A stretch of DNA of 64,000 nucleotides from Agapanthus africanus (lineage: Eukaryota > Streptophyta > Magnoliopsida > Asparagales > Amaryllidaceae): the NCBI GenBank assembly GCA_030015575.1, contig JASDDO010000018.1, positions 381,543,908 through 381,607,907 on the forward strand, read 5' to 3'. Positions 45,510 through 57,299 of this stretch are shown piece after piece (position 1 is the first letter of the stretch; the number at the start of each line of letters is the position of its first letter). Both the position numbers and the translations under genes were made by a program. A model generated the notes under the pieces. It had not been told where the DNA came from, searched no databases, and saw nothing but the letters and a program-made list of their open reading frames with translations.

Positions 45510-46545
45510 TGTCACGCCCCGCTTCCCAAAATACGGAATACGAGGGGTAGACAGGGCCAGCCATGCTCCTACGGTCAAGGAAATGTCCTGCCGTAGTCAC
45601 ACTTCGGCTTCTAGTTTTTCATGGTAAACAGTAAATGATGCGCAGGTAATGAGAAATGCAGTAACTGAAAGAAACAAAGTAAAGAACTGACCTGAGGGGA
45701 AACAAACGAATATAACTCTGGATAGCTAATCAAGATGTCCGTGATGTAAGTCTAGTCCTGGTCCAGGCTAAATCTTCTCCTCACACTGAGCATGCATACT
45801 CAGGTCGTCAGAGCGACACAATAGCAATATAATATATAAATTCATGTGACAATTCTAACAGTGATAATAGATAACAGTAGATCAATGGCAGTATGGGTAT
45901 GAACATACAGTAATCAATGCAGCGGAACAGTAAAAGCAGTAGAATGATATGCCACGTATGTCAACACAGTAAGTATGTATATCGATACTATCATCCCTAT
46001 CAGTCTCTAAGTCTCACTGTACAGGTCACTAAACCTATCGTCAGTCCAAGTGTGAGAGTCAACCACTCGCGAGTGTCCTCCACCCAAGGGTAGAACCCAA
46101 GGGCAAGGGACCACGGGCCCAACATGTATATCACAGTAATAATCACATACCCTGTAAATCTCCATATATCTCCCTAAATATATAAGCCGGCATGGGACTC
46201 CCAAGATTCTGTTGAACTCACATTTAAACTACCCCACACCCCGTGGTCTACATCAAACGCTAACCATAACCCTAAATACCAATCGGTCTGTGACAAGTCT
46301 GCGCGAGAACTGGAAGCAGGACCTCCATCAAGCACATCCCGACTAATACCTAAGATAAATGGCAGTGTCTGGTGCCTTATCTGTGACACTCGTGCAAGAG
46401 CTTCCATAAGTGTCCCATACCACTTATAGTCACACGTACACGCGTCCCACAGACGTCGACAATGCAATATAATAATAAGGTTCACTGATTGTGTACAAGT
46501 ACGCATCACTTTCACTTATTCACTGATACACGAACACTAACGTCT
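45510..46545 (-). repeat. LTR of the pol-less element (5' LTR, incomplete)
   Basis: Aligns with 39690-40724 at high identity. Homology stops near 46545, where Angela LTR-like sequence takes over. Confidence 0.8.
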
Positions 46546-46768
46546 TCGATACAAGGATGTCGACGACCAAGCTCGATCCCGACGGAAAAGAAGACCCCAA
46601 GGACTTGTTTCATATAGGTATAATCAGTTTTATAGTAGATTAATACCTTTGCAAGTTTTGTTATATAGGGTTAGATCTTGGGATTAGTCAGTGTTGCCGT
46701 CTTAAAAATTGTTTTTAGAAAATTCTTCCTCTTTATGAACCCAGTAGAGTATGAAACACCGCCTATCA
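46546..46768 (+). repeat. Probable 3' end of element C 5' LTR
   Basis: CGACCAAGCTCGATCC and AAGACCCCAAGGACTTG resemble the last 250 bp of the D LTR (GGCCAAGCTCGATTG near 53606). It ends CCTATCA at 46768, followed by TGGTATAAAAGCC, a diverged tRNA-Met primer-binding site. Confidence 0.45.
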
Positions 46769-49338
46769 TGGTATAAAAGCCACTTCATAAGCCTTAGATA
46801 GCTCGTAGCGACGTTAGAAATTCGCCGTTTTCGTCGCGCACGGATTTCCGAGAAAAACAGTTCCAAAAATTGATGTTTTGAGATGTTTGCACACCCCGAG
46901 GGATCACGGTTTGAACCGAGAAGCCGCGGTGTGAAGCATGGGCACCCTAAGGATACCCTGGGGGGTACTTAAGGTCGGGCCCACCCCCCAAGACCACCAC
47001 AAGGCGGCCTTGGGACTCGAAATGGGAGCATGTTTGAAAAAGGATCTTAGAGTGCCTAGGGTTGGGTCAGGAGGTCTCTTAACGCCTTCTTTTTTCTTCC
47101 CACCTCCCCAAAAGGGTGCTCTTGGGTCTGCCTTTCCTTGGGGGCCACCTCGTGGTGGCCCCTAGGGGTGGGTACCCTATAGGCCCCTTGTTGACAGTTA
47201 AATTTTCCTCCTCACCTCCGCAATGATTCGGGCGGGTTTCGAGTTCATTCGACTCCCAGATTGGCTTAAAACGCTTGTTTTTGGGACTTTAGCTCACTGA
47301 ATTTTCAAGCTTTGGAAAGTTGGTTTCGTTTGCTAATTGTGTGCAGAATTCTAACGTTGTGATTTTCTTTACTTGCTTCTGTGATGCATATATGTGTTGT
47401 TTAACGTCTTCTATTCTCTATATGTCGATTAGAAAGGGTTGCACGCATCTTGTTTATTTGTGGTGTTGCTTGTGATATCTTTTAGATGGTTTTGACGGAT
47501 TGTCGTGATGGATAGCCTATAGAGCAATGTTTGTTGTACAGTTTTGATTCATTTGTATATTCATTATTTCAGGGCACGCGTTGGACTGCCATTTCTTCCT
47601 GGCTGTATATTCTTTTATTGGGCATGGCCGGGTTGAGGTCGATGTCACCACTGTATATATATTTTTCTTTTCTGTACTAGGATTAGCCCATGACAGAGTG
47701 CTCGAGTAGCCGGGTTCTAGAGGGAAACGGGCCTCCATCTAATGGCGTTGAGATTGGAGTGCCTTACTCTAGAATTGGTGGGCTATTCACCGCACTCGTA
47801 AGGGGTATAAGATGACCTACGGTGGAGCGCTCAAGTTACTGGATTCCGTGAAGTGTTGGATGGCCCATTCACCTTGTTGACTGTGGTTGCCTCTCTTCAG
47901 GAATTGGAAGGTAACTTACCACACTCGTAAGGGTCTTGGTTATACATTGCACAGGCTATCCACACGACCGGGGAACGTTGGGTTTCATTTGCGGCTTGAA
48001 TGAAACCCGGGGCTCCAAGTTTATCTGCTTTTCCATATTGCTTATCGCTTATCTGTGACGTTACTTATATCATGCCTGGGACGAATGGTTATATATATAT
48101 ATTTATATATATTAGTAGATGTTGTATATGTTTTGCATCCGCGCTAGTCCAGCCCCCGCTCTGCCGTTAGTTAAGTAACCTAACGGTGCATCAACGGAGC
48201 CCCGTGGCGAATGCGGATGGCATATACGTACATTATATTTTCGTTCTTTTCTGGTGTGATATGTTTTAATTGATGGAACCGCATTAATTTTGATTAATGC
48301 AAGGAAAATAAACCTAGAAAATGTTGCCGGAACAAATTTCGAAAAACTATAGTCGTATTCCTTCGCTTTGCATAGTGGTATTTGTTTAGGAATATTCAGC
48401 ACCTCATTCGAGGATGCAAGAGCCTAGATCTCTTCACGGGGAGTGACCTATTGAGAAAAAGTTTATGTTACTGTAGATTACTCGATTTTCTTCAAAACCA
48501 ATAGTTTTCAAAATCGGAGCCTAAACCACTCCTTTTCAAAGCTATTTGGTCCCTTCAACAATATCAAGTTCAATACGTTCACGGATTTTTGCCAAAAACC
48601 ATCCGTAACCGTCTGTCATTTCGGATAAATAGCACAGAGTATTCATGCAGTGTTTGTTGGCCAAAGTTAAGGCATTGTGAATGGTAGCTATATGTTGATT
48701 ATCCGTAGCATAGATAGATGCATTGGTTTAGGACGGTCGTACCGCTTTGTTGGCCAAAGTCAAGGGTGTGTACGGGTGGGTCTAAATCAATCTGGACAAT
48801 GACGGGTAGAACTTGACTTACGTATTATGATTTGTTGGCCAAAGTCAAGTTCATAAGCTCATGGGGCAAAAACCACATCGGGAGTTTCAAATATACAGGA
48901 AACTTGCTAGTGTTGCATACCTTCTGGAGTGTGGTGACTAGAGTGGCTTCCATCTAGGTTATCACGTGATGATAGTTGGATCCCGATCTCACTGATGAGT
49001 AGTATTACTCTTGGGAGATATTTTTCACTTCACAATTAGCTAACCTATTAGGTGTCTAGAAAAGTGTTAACGGGGCTACACTTCTGCGGAAACGAGGTTT
49101 ATTCTAATTAGGTCCATGCTAGAGCACGGGGAATCTCCTTTGGAGTACCAACACCCACCTGGCTAAACGGTTAGTGAACTTGTAAGGTGTTAATGATCCC
49201 GGCTAGTTCTTCTTTTAAGGTTTGAAGGAGAATTCGAGGAAACAGTGGGAGCCATCCTGTTTAGATAAAATAATAATCAATCTAAACTTGCAAGAGCTCA
49301 CGCTGAGTGTTTTCTTTTCTCTCTCTCCACGTAGCAAC
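46769..49338 (+). repeat. Element C leader
   Basis: About 2.6 kb of non-coding leader. The first 900 bp are particular to this copy and include a GC-rich stretch (about 46930-47180). From about 47350 it is collinear with D (54215 onward) and A. A long leader with small open frames is usual for BARE/Angela elements. Confidence 0.65.
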
Positions 49339-51782
49339 CATGTCACGTTTTAATCAAGATAATAAAATGTATGACTTGATCGACCCAGATTCTTATTCGA
49401 GACCGGAGAACGTCGGTTCGGCTCTAACTTATGACAACAATCACGAGTATGAGCAAGGGAAAGAGAATTACATGAATTCCTTGATGACCCTAACGAAGAA
49501 GAAGCATACTATTGCGTCTCCTTCAGGTGTTCTTGTTATTGAAAACCGTTTTTTGGTCAGTCCTACCTTCGGGGTATTAGATACCGGATCAAGATCTCAT
49601 TTATGTAATTTATTGCAGCGACTGAGAAAAAGTAGGATGGTTGAATCTGGTGATATGTTCCTCAGAGTAGGGAATGGAGCACAAGTTGATATTGCTGTCG
49701 TCAGTGAATATTACCTAGTATTGCCAAGCGTCAATACTACGATTTTGAACAACTGCTACTATATACCTTCCATAATTTGCAATATCATATCAGTTTTTTT
49801 ACTTGATAAAGATGGATATAATTTTGTTCTACATAGAAATATCATGAACATTTACCTTAATTAGGTATTGGTTGCAGAAGGTACACTGTGTAAAGGTATC
49901 TACGTTCTAAATCAAAACACAGTTTTCAATATACAAAGCACACGCAAGAGGAAGAGTTCAGAAATGAAAGAAACCTACTTGTGGCATTGTAGCCTTGGTC
50001 ATATCAATGAGAAAAGAATATCTAAGTTACATAAGGATGGATATCTGAAATAGTTCAGATTTTCATCCTATGAAACTTGTCAGTCTTGTCTCAAAGGAAA
50101 GATGACCAAATCTCTGTTTACCGGATACGGAGAAAGAGCAATAGTGCACTTGGGACTTATACACAGTGATGTATATGGTCTAATGTCTATACATGAAAGG
50201 GGTGGGTTCTCATATTTCATAACATTCACCGACGATCTCTCTAGGTTCGGATATGTGTATCTGAAACACAAATCTGAAGCTTTTGAGAAATTCAAAAAAT
50301 ACAGAAACGAAGTAGAGAACCAGAATGACAAAAGTATCAAGATCTTCCGATCTGATAAAGGAGTGGAGTACTTAAGCACGGAATTCCTAGAATACCTAAA
50401 AGAGAATGGAATTTTCTCTTAGCTTACTCCTCCGAATACACCACAGCACAACGGTGCATTGGAGCGGAGGTATTATACCCTATTGGATATGGTTCGCTCC
50501 ATGATGAGTAGTGCTGAGTTGCCTCTTTCATTTTGGGGATTTGCTCATGAATCAGCTGCATTCGTATTGAATAGAGTTCCAACTAAATCAATGCCTACCA
50601 CCCCATATGAAATATGGAGTGGGAAGAGACCATATCTTAATTATATTAAGCTATGGGGATGTCTTGCTTATGTTAAAAGGCAGAATCCAGATAAACTCGA
50701 GGCAAGATCGGTTTTGTGCAAATTTGTGGGATACCCCAAGAATTCAAAGGGATATCTTGTCTACCACACCGAGGAACAAAAGGTGTTTGTCTCTTACCAC
50801 TTAGTCTTCTTAGAAAGAGAATTTCTTGCAAAAGAAATTAGCAGGAGTACGGTAGATATGGAAGAAATTCCAAAATCACAAACTGAAGCAGAAGATTTGG
50901 TAGAAGCTCTAGAATTAGAAGTACCCGACGAACGTTAGCCACTTCACAGATCTAGTACGATTTCTTATCCGCCCGAGAGATACTACGGTTTTCTCATAGA
51001 TGGGGATCGAGAGGATTACATGTTTGAAGAAGATGACCCTACTAGATTCAAGCAGGCCATTACCAGTAGGGACTCTAATAAATGGCTGGATGCAATGCGA
51101 TTCGAAATGGAGTCCATATACACCAATAAAGTTTGGACCTTGGATATTGCTCCTCCTGGGGTAAAACCCGTTGGATGCAAATGGATCTTCAGAAAGAAGA
51201 TTGGTGTAGATGGACATGTAGAAACTTATAAGGCTAGACTTGTTGCAAAAGGTTTTCGTCAAAGATCAGGTGTGGACTATGACGAAATCTTTTCTCCAGT
51301 GCCTATGCTCAAATCCATTCAGATCCTACTTGCCATTGCTGCCTTCCATGACTATTAAATCTGGTAAATGGACGTAAAAATGGTTTTTCTAAATAGAAGT
51401 TTGGAAGAGTGCGTTTAAATGGATCAGCTGGAGGGATTCGTAGACAGTGGAAGCAGTAGGAAGGTGTGCAAGTTGCTTAAATCCATTTATGGATTAAAAT
51501 AGGCATCGCGGAGCTGGAACATCTGTTTTGATAAAACAGTCAAGGAATTTGACTTCATCAAAAAAGAGGATGAGCCTTGTATCTATATGAAGATTGTAGG
51601 AAGAACTGTCATATTCCTAGTTTTGTATATGGATGACATTCTTTTGATAGAAAATGACATTCTTATGCTATAATCGGTCAAGCTGTTCTTGTCACAAAGG
51701 TTCTCTATGAAAGACCTAGGTGATGCCTCCTATATTTTGGGGATTAAGATCTATATAGATAGATCCAAGAGATTGGGACTTT
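49339..51782 (+). pseudogene. Element C protease, integrase and reverse transcriptase region
   Basis: Begins MSRFNQDNKMYDLIDPDSYS. A protease motif GVLDTGSRSHLCN lies near 49577-49615, followed by MFLRVGNGAQVDIAV and NNCYYIPSIICNIIS. Gag-pre-integrase and integrase parts follow: LWHCSLGHINEKRISKLHKD (about 49980), GGFSYFITFTDDLSRFGYVY (about 50203), and SFWGFAHESAAFVLNRVPTK near 50530. Reverse transcriptase starts near 51080 (KWLDAMRFEMESIYTNKVWT, GCKWIFRKKIGVDGHVETYK). The motifs are those of BARE/Angela. No normal-size gag is seen upstream. Broken, with several interruptions; ends where D is inserted. Confidence 0.8.
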
Positions 51783-53835
51783 TGTTGGTTATAGTGCCCT
51801 CAAGTTAATTATTGTAATCACAGGCATGTGATTGTGATGATTGGGGGAGGACCTATATGGGTAGAACAATCTTACTCAAAATGATAGTATGCTATATGGT
51901 TTGTCTCTATCATCAAGTACAAGCATTATGTGGTATTACAGATCAGTATTACATATTGATAGAGCCCATAGGATTCTTTCTTGACTAACAGCATTATGAT
52001 GGCGATCATTTACGTGGGAGCTGGGTGGTCTATAAGCACATCCATAAATGTCCCTAGTCGAGAGAGTATCGAGACTGGGCATCGATACTCCGGAGTAAAC
52101 TAGTGTATACTTTTCGAGACCCCGATGAGGGGCTGTGGCTGGTCTCACAAGCCATTGGTGTTAGTTAGTCACCTAAGATAGTATATAGGTGCTCATTGGG
52201 TTATGAGATACACTGGACGGACTCGTCGTGAACATGCTTGATGGTATTATACCTATTGTCATATAGGAATTCTCAGGTAACATGAGTACAGGTTAGTCTG
52301 TTGACCTGAGATCGTCATTTGTCTCATGTGAGTTCCCATTGTGCTTTGATTACTAACCTACCACGGCTTAAAGGAGTCGTGTAAACAGGTTTTAGTTGGG
52401 TACAGTCCCGAGCCATATTGAGGCAGTGAGCGTATCGCCGGGGATTCATTTTTCCCGGTATTGGGGGTTGATATCGCGCTGTGCACGGGTGTCCATCATC
52501 AGAAATCCTTGGCCAAGGTAGACGAGAATTACTGATTTGGATCAGTAGTTTCTCAGTGGGTGATGGACTTCACACCGACACGAAATATTGCGTTATTAGG
52601 GGTCTGACTTTATCCACCCCCTAGACCCAATATGTGATACTCTTAGAAGAACAGACCGGACTGTTTGGAGATTGTCACAGACAGGCTCAGTAGGGGTTTG
52701 GGTGAGTTTTCTCGTCGGCCTTCCTTTTGCTCAATACCTGGGTAGCCGTTACGTACAGCTAGTGCCGTTGACGTGCTTGTGGTTAAACCCACGAGTCTTT
52801 AGAGTCCCACACAGAGGGTTTCCTTGGTTCATGCGAACTAATGTAGTAGCCATATTTTGATACGTGCAGGGTTCCGATCGAATGATTGTACTAGTTACCC
52901 GGACTTTCGATTGGACGGTTGATAATACTAGCCGGCTCGGGATTGAGTTGGATTATTAAATCAGGTATTGATTTATTAATTTACGTATATGTATTTCTAG
53001 TATTATGTTCTTTGTGTTATTCTATCTCTTTGGGTATTCATATTTTGGTACGAATACAGGTATGTATATACAGTAGAGTGTAATCCGTATTTATATGGAA
53101 AACATTCTAGAACGTGGACACCTCATTTTGGATTATCCATTTATTTATTTAAATGGAAATGAGGTGTAATGGTGATGAAGAGAGAATGGTGAGAACCATA
53201 CTTGAATAGTGTTAACAAATGAATTGTTAATTTATTTGTGCAAACTATTCAAGTATGGTTGCAATATGTTTATTGAAAAAAATGGTTTTACAAAACCTTG
53301 CTTGATTTTTTCTCTCACTTGATGGATGATCATTTGGAAAAAGACTCACCATTTGCTTCTTCTCTCTTCACTACCTTTCTTGAGTTCCTCCACCTTCTTC
53401 TTGAACCTTCTCTCTACAATCTCATGTATTGAGAATCAAGAGAGGAGGTGAGATAGATACACACTTAGAACCATTCACTACATTCTAGACACTTTAGATT
53501 AGCAATCTATAGTTTCTAGTTGCTCCACTAGATTCTTAGTATGGACCTAGAGCCATGAGGTACATCCCTCAGGTGGATCATCTTCGACGGAGGAAGACCG
53601 GCGGCCAAGCTCGATTGAGGAGACCTCAAGGAGCCAAAGAAGAGGGTAGAAGACCGAAGGACACGTATCATTCGGTAAAACAACTCTATCACAGCAGATA
53701 ACATCTTTGTAGATTGCTAGTTTCATGTTTGGTTTCTATTCTAGGTAGTTGTTTCTTGAGCCAAGTTTTTAAACCCTAAAATTTTTCGTTCCGTGATGGC
53801 CACGGTCAACGGCCAGGGCGCTAGGAACCCCAACA
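51783..53835 (+). repeat. Element D 5' LTR (2053 bp)
   Basis: Starts TGTTGGTTATAGTGCCCTCA and ends CCCCAACA at 53835, directly followed by a primer-binding site. It matches the A LTR (31682-33671) from end to end. Confidence 0.85.
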
Positions 53836-53848
53836 TGGTATCAGAGAC
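53836..53848 (+). promoter_or_regulatory. Primer-binding site of element D
   Basis: TGGTATCAGAGAC directly abuts the LTR end. It is complementary to initiator tRNA-Met except near its end, as usual for copia elements. Confidence 0.85.
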
Positions 53849-56800
53849 ACTCAAACAATGGAAACTAGTAGTAGACGATGCATTAGTTTCAAAACTGAAA
53901 AATTCTAATTTCAAAACCCACTCTCTGTTATGAAATTTTTTTGGTCTCTAAAATTTTTTTAAACAAGTGCAGAGACTAGTATGGACATGTATATAACATA
54001 CAATGAAAACGAGCCCATTCCATGCAAACTTGGCCGACCAAATCCTTAAAATTCCCGATTCCACCTTTTTACTATTCACTTCTGAGCCTCGTTTTCATCC
54101 AATGTTTTGGGTTTTGTAAATTGGTGTTTTTGGTTTTGTTTGATTTCCCCATATTTCACTTAGTATTTTCTTTGCTTTGGGGGCAACTTGGAAAGTTTCA
54201 AAACTTTAAATTTTTCATTGTTGATATATCTGTGATGTGGTGTATGTGTTTTTCAAACGTCATATATTTGCTATATGTCATTTAGACGGGGTTGCACATA
54301 CTTGCTTATACTGCTGTGATGTTGATATCTGTGATGGTTTGTTCGGATTGTCGTGTGGGATAGCCTCTAGAGCAATGGTAGTCTTACAGTTTAGACTCAT
54401 TGTATATTCATTATTGCAGGGTGAGCATCCGACATGTGGATTGCCGTTTCCGCCAGTTTGTATATTCTTTTATTGGGGCACGACCGGGTTGAGGTCAATG
54501 TTGCCACTGTATATATACTTTTCTTTTCTGTACTAGGATTACCCCCTGGTGGAGTGCTCGAGTAGTCGGGTTCTATAGGGCAACGGGCCCGCATCTCATG
54601 GCGTTGAGATGGAAGGGGCTTTACTCTAGAATTGGCGGGCTATTCGCCGCATTTGTAGGGGGTATAGGATGACCCACGGTGGGGTGCTCAAGTTACCGGA
54701 TTTTGTGAAGTGCTGGGTGGCCCGTTCACTTTGTTGATTGGGGTTGTCTCACTTCTGGGATTGGCGGGTAACTTGCCGCACTCGTAGGGGTCTTGGTTTT
54801 CATTGCACAGGCTATCCACACGACCGGGGAACGTCGGGTTTCATTTGCGGCTCAAAGGAAACCCGAGGCTCTTACATTATCCGTTATACTGTGTTGCTTA
54901 TCACTTTTCTGTGATGTTTCTTATTTCATGCCTGAGAAGAATGTTATATATATATATATATTTCTATATACTAGTAGATGTTGTATATGTTTTGCATCCG
55001 TGCTAGTCCAGCCCCCGCTCTGCCATTAGTTAAGTAACCTAACGGTGCATGACGGGGCCCCATGGCGAATGTGGATGGCATATACGTACATTGTATTTTC
55101 GTTCTTTTCTGGTGTGATATGGATTAATTGATGGGACTGCGTTAATTTTGATTAATGCAAGGAAAAAATAAACCTAAATGATGTTGTTGGAACCAATTTT
55201 TGAAAACTGTTATTACAGACGTTTCTTTTTTCTTTGCACAGCGGTATTCGGTTATGAATATCCAGCACTTCATTCGACGAGGCAAGAGCCGAGATCCCTT
55301 CATAGGGAGTGACCTCTTGGGCAAAAGTTTGCGTCATTGGAATAACTTCACTATATTCGATTCTTTTGATTTGCATCGTGGTATTCAGTTAGGAATATCT
55401 TGCACCTCATTCGATGAGAAAAGACCCGAGATCCTTTCACAAGGATTGACCTCTTTAGCAAGAGTTTACGTCACTATATATTTGTAAAACCACTTGAGTT
55501 CCTTCAACGATATTAAGTTCATTATGTTAAGGGGTTTTCGCCAAAAACCAGCAGTAGCCCTCCTTCATTTCAGATTAGTATTGCTTAGTATGCGTGCTAC
55601 GTTTGTCGTTGCTATTCGCTGAGACGTAGTGTGCGGTAGCTCTGAAATGCTTTTCTGTCGCATGGATATGTGGATTGGTTAGGACGATCATACGACTTTG
55701 TTGATCATTTGTCAAGGGTCGTGCGGGTGGGTTTAATACAATCAAGATAGTGACGGGTTGAACTTGACTAGGACCCTTGATTTGTTGATTATTCGTCAAG
55801 GTCCTTGGGTCCTAACGGTAAAAACTACATTGAGAGTTTCAAATATACAGGAAACTTGCCAGGCATGCGCATACCTTCTGGAGTGTGGTGACTTGAGTGG
55901 CTTCTATCAAGTTATCGTGTGATGATAGTTGGGACCCGGTTCCCACTGATGAGTAGGTGTTACTCCTTGGGTGATTTTCAGATGATCCCGACCAATTCTC
56001 CTTTAAGGGTTTGAAGGAGAATTCGAGGAAACAGTGGGAGCTATCTTGATTAGATAAAGTGATTAACCAATCTAATCTATGTTAGAGTGCATGCTGGGTG
56101 TTTCTTTTCTCTCTCTCTTTGGCAGCGACCATGACCCGGCCCTAAACTAAAACGCATGAACCAAGTTAACCGAACCTTCTTACACACTTTGGCTTTTGAA
56201 TTGTCATTAAGTCACATATATCCCTGTCAGTTCTACATTCCCTTTGCATTTCTCCAGAACACTCCGTATCACTATAAAGATCTATATTGCTTGGGTATTC
56301 CATCGTATAGTTACATACGAACTCGAAAAAACTTGTTTCTGTTCGAGAATGGATTCCGGTTCTAGAGAAATTGAATAAGATTATTCGGTTGTCTTTTCTT
56401 TTTCCCTTCTCTCAGGTTGCGAGAGCTCCCAATATTAGGAGAGTACACCTATTACGCTTATTGGATAGTATTCTTCCAAACCATAGGCAGGTGCTGTAAG
56501 GTGGGGAAGGAAGAAAACCAATTAGCCTAAGTGTGGTGTACAAAAGGTAAGAAATAAAGACAAATAAAGGGATTAGAGTGAGGGCAAAGGAAATTGCGAC
56601 TACTATCATTCACGACGAAGCCGTGTATAGCTCTGCCACTCCTACTTCCCCTTTGCATTTCTCCAGAACACTCTGTATCACTATAAAGATCCATATTGCT
56701 TGGATATTCTATCGTATAGTTACATACGAACTCGAAGAAACTTGTTTCTGTTCGAGGATGGTTTCCAGTTTTGGAGAAATTGAATAAGATTATTCAGTTG

Positions 56801-57299
56801 TTTTTCCTTTTTCTCTTCTCTCAGGTTGCGAGAGCTCCTACTATTAGGAGAGTACACCTATTACGTTTATTGGATAGTCTTCTTCTAAACCATAGGCAAG
56901 TGCCGAAAGGTAGGGATGGAAGAAAATCAATTAGCCTAAGTATGGTGTACAAAAGGTAAGAAGTAAAGACATATGAAGGGATTGGAGTGAGGGCAAGGAA
57001 ATATACGGTCACTGTCATGAATCTGGAAAGTGGAAGAGGCATTACTAGGAATACCCGAACAACCCTTCAAAAATATTTTCATGTTTCAGTTTTACTGTGC
57101 GGTGTTAATTGAAAACTGTTTTCCCAATTAGATTCTGACTCCAGGGTATATATTTATCAGACTTGATTCTCATATTTGTATGGCGTTACGAATGCTGAGT
57201 GGGAGTAAGATATTGGAAATTGGGTGATTAGATCCTCTTATATCAGAATTCTTTGTAATTGGTGATATTTGAGGAAATCACCTGGTTTTGCCTAACGAC
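53849..57299 (+). repeat. Element D leader and 5' internal region
   Basis: Long non-coding leader aligned with C (from about 54215) and A (from 54538). It includes the (AT)n tract near 54945-54970 and the CTCTGCC(A/G)TTAGTTAAGT region. An ATG context near 56131 corresponds to the coding start in C. No long open frame. Confidence 0.7.
56235..57060 (+). repeat. ~412-bp tandem duplication inside element D
   Basis: Two copies from GTATCACTATAAAGATC (about 56264 and 56676), with CTCAGGTTGCGAGAGCTCC and AGGAAGAAAA in each. Same unit and position as the duplication in element A. Confidence 0.85.

Larger units (their letters stand above)
39690..46545 (-). mobile_element. Non-autonomous chromovirus-like element with gag motif but no pol
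   Basis: Identical-type LTR sequence at 39690-42693 and 45510-46545, both starting (+ strand view) TGTCACGCCCCGCTTCCC. On the minus strand a primer-binding site for initiator tRNA-Met lies next to the right LTR and a polypurine tract next to the left LTR, so the element runs from right to left. Between them are a short gag-like frame with a zinc knuckle and an acidic repeat protein; no protease, reverse transcriptase or integrase motif is seen in about 2.8 kb. The right-hand LTR is incomplete. The two LTR copies are very similar (about 98 per cent by eye over 1 kb), so the insertion is fairly young. Confidence 0.75.
39352..51782 (+). mobile_element. Angela-type copia element C, interrupted by a chromovirus-like element
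   Basis: The 5' LTR start at 39352 (TGTTGGATATGTATGCCCTG) matches the LTR of element E (minus strand from 61184) more closely than those of A or D. The chromovirus-like element begins at 39690. Likely LTR end sequence reappears at 46546-46768, followed by a leader homologous to A and D and by a pol region from 49339. At 51783 element D begins inside C's reverse transcriptase. Broken, with several interruptions. Confidence 0.65.

Noticed and set aside
46938-47165. 75-codon proline/glycine-rich frame in the element C leader
   Set aside because: A product of GC-rich composition; no homologue in the leaders of A or D and no motif.
51783-53835. LTR shared by two tandem elements through recombination
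   Set aside because: The LTR is of the A/D type while C's left LTR is of the E type, and C's pol is cut inside the reverse transcriptase, so insertion of D into C fits better.
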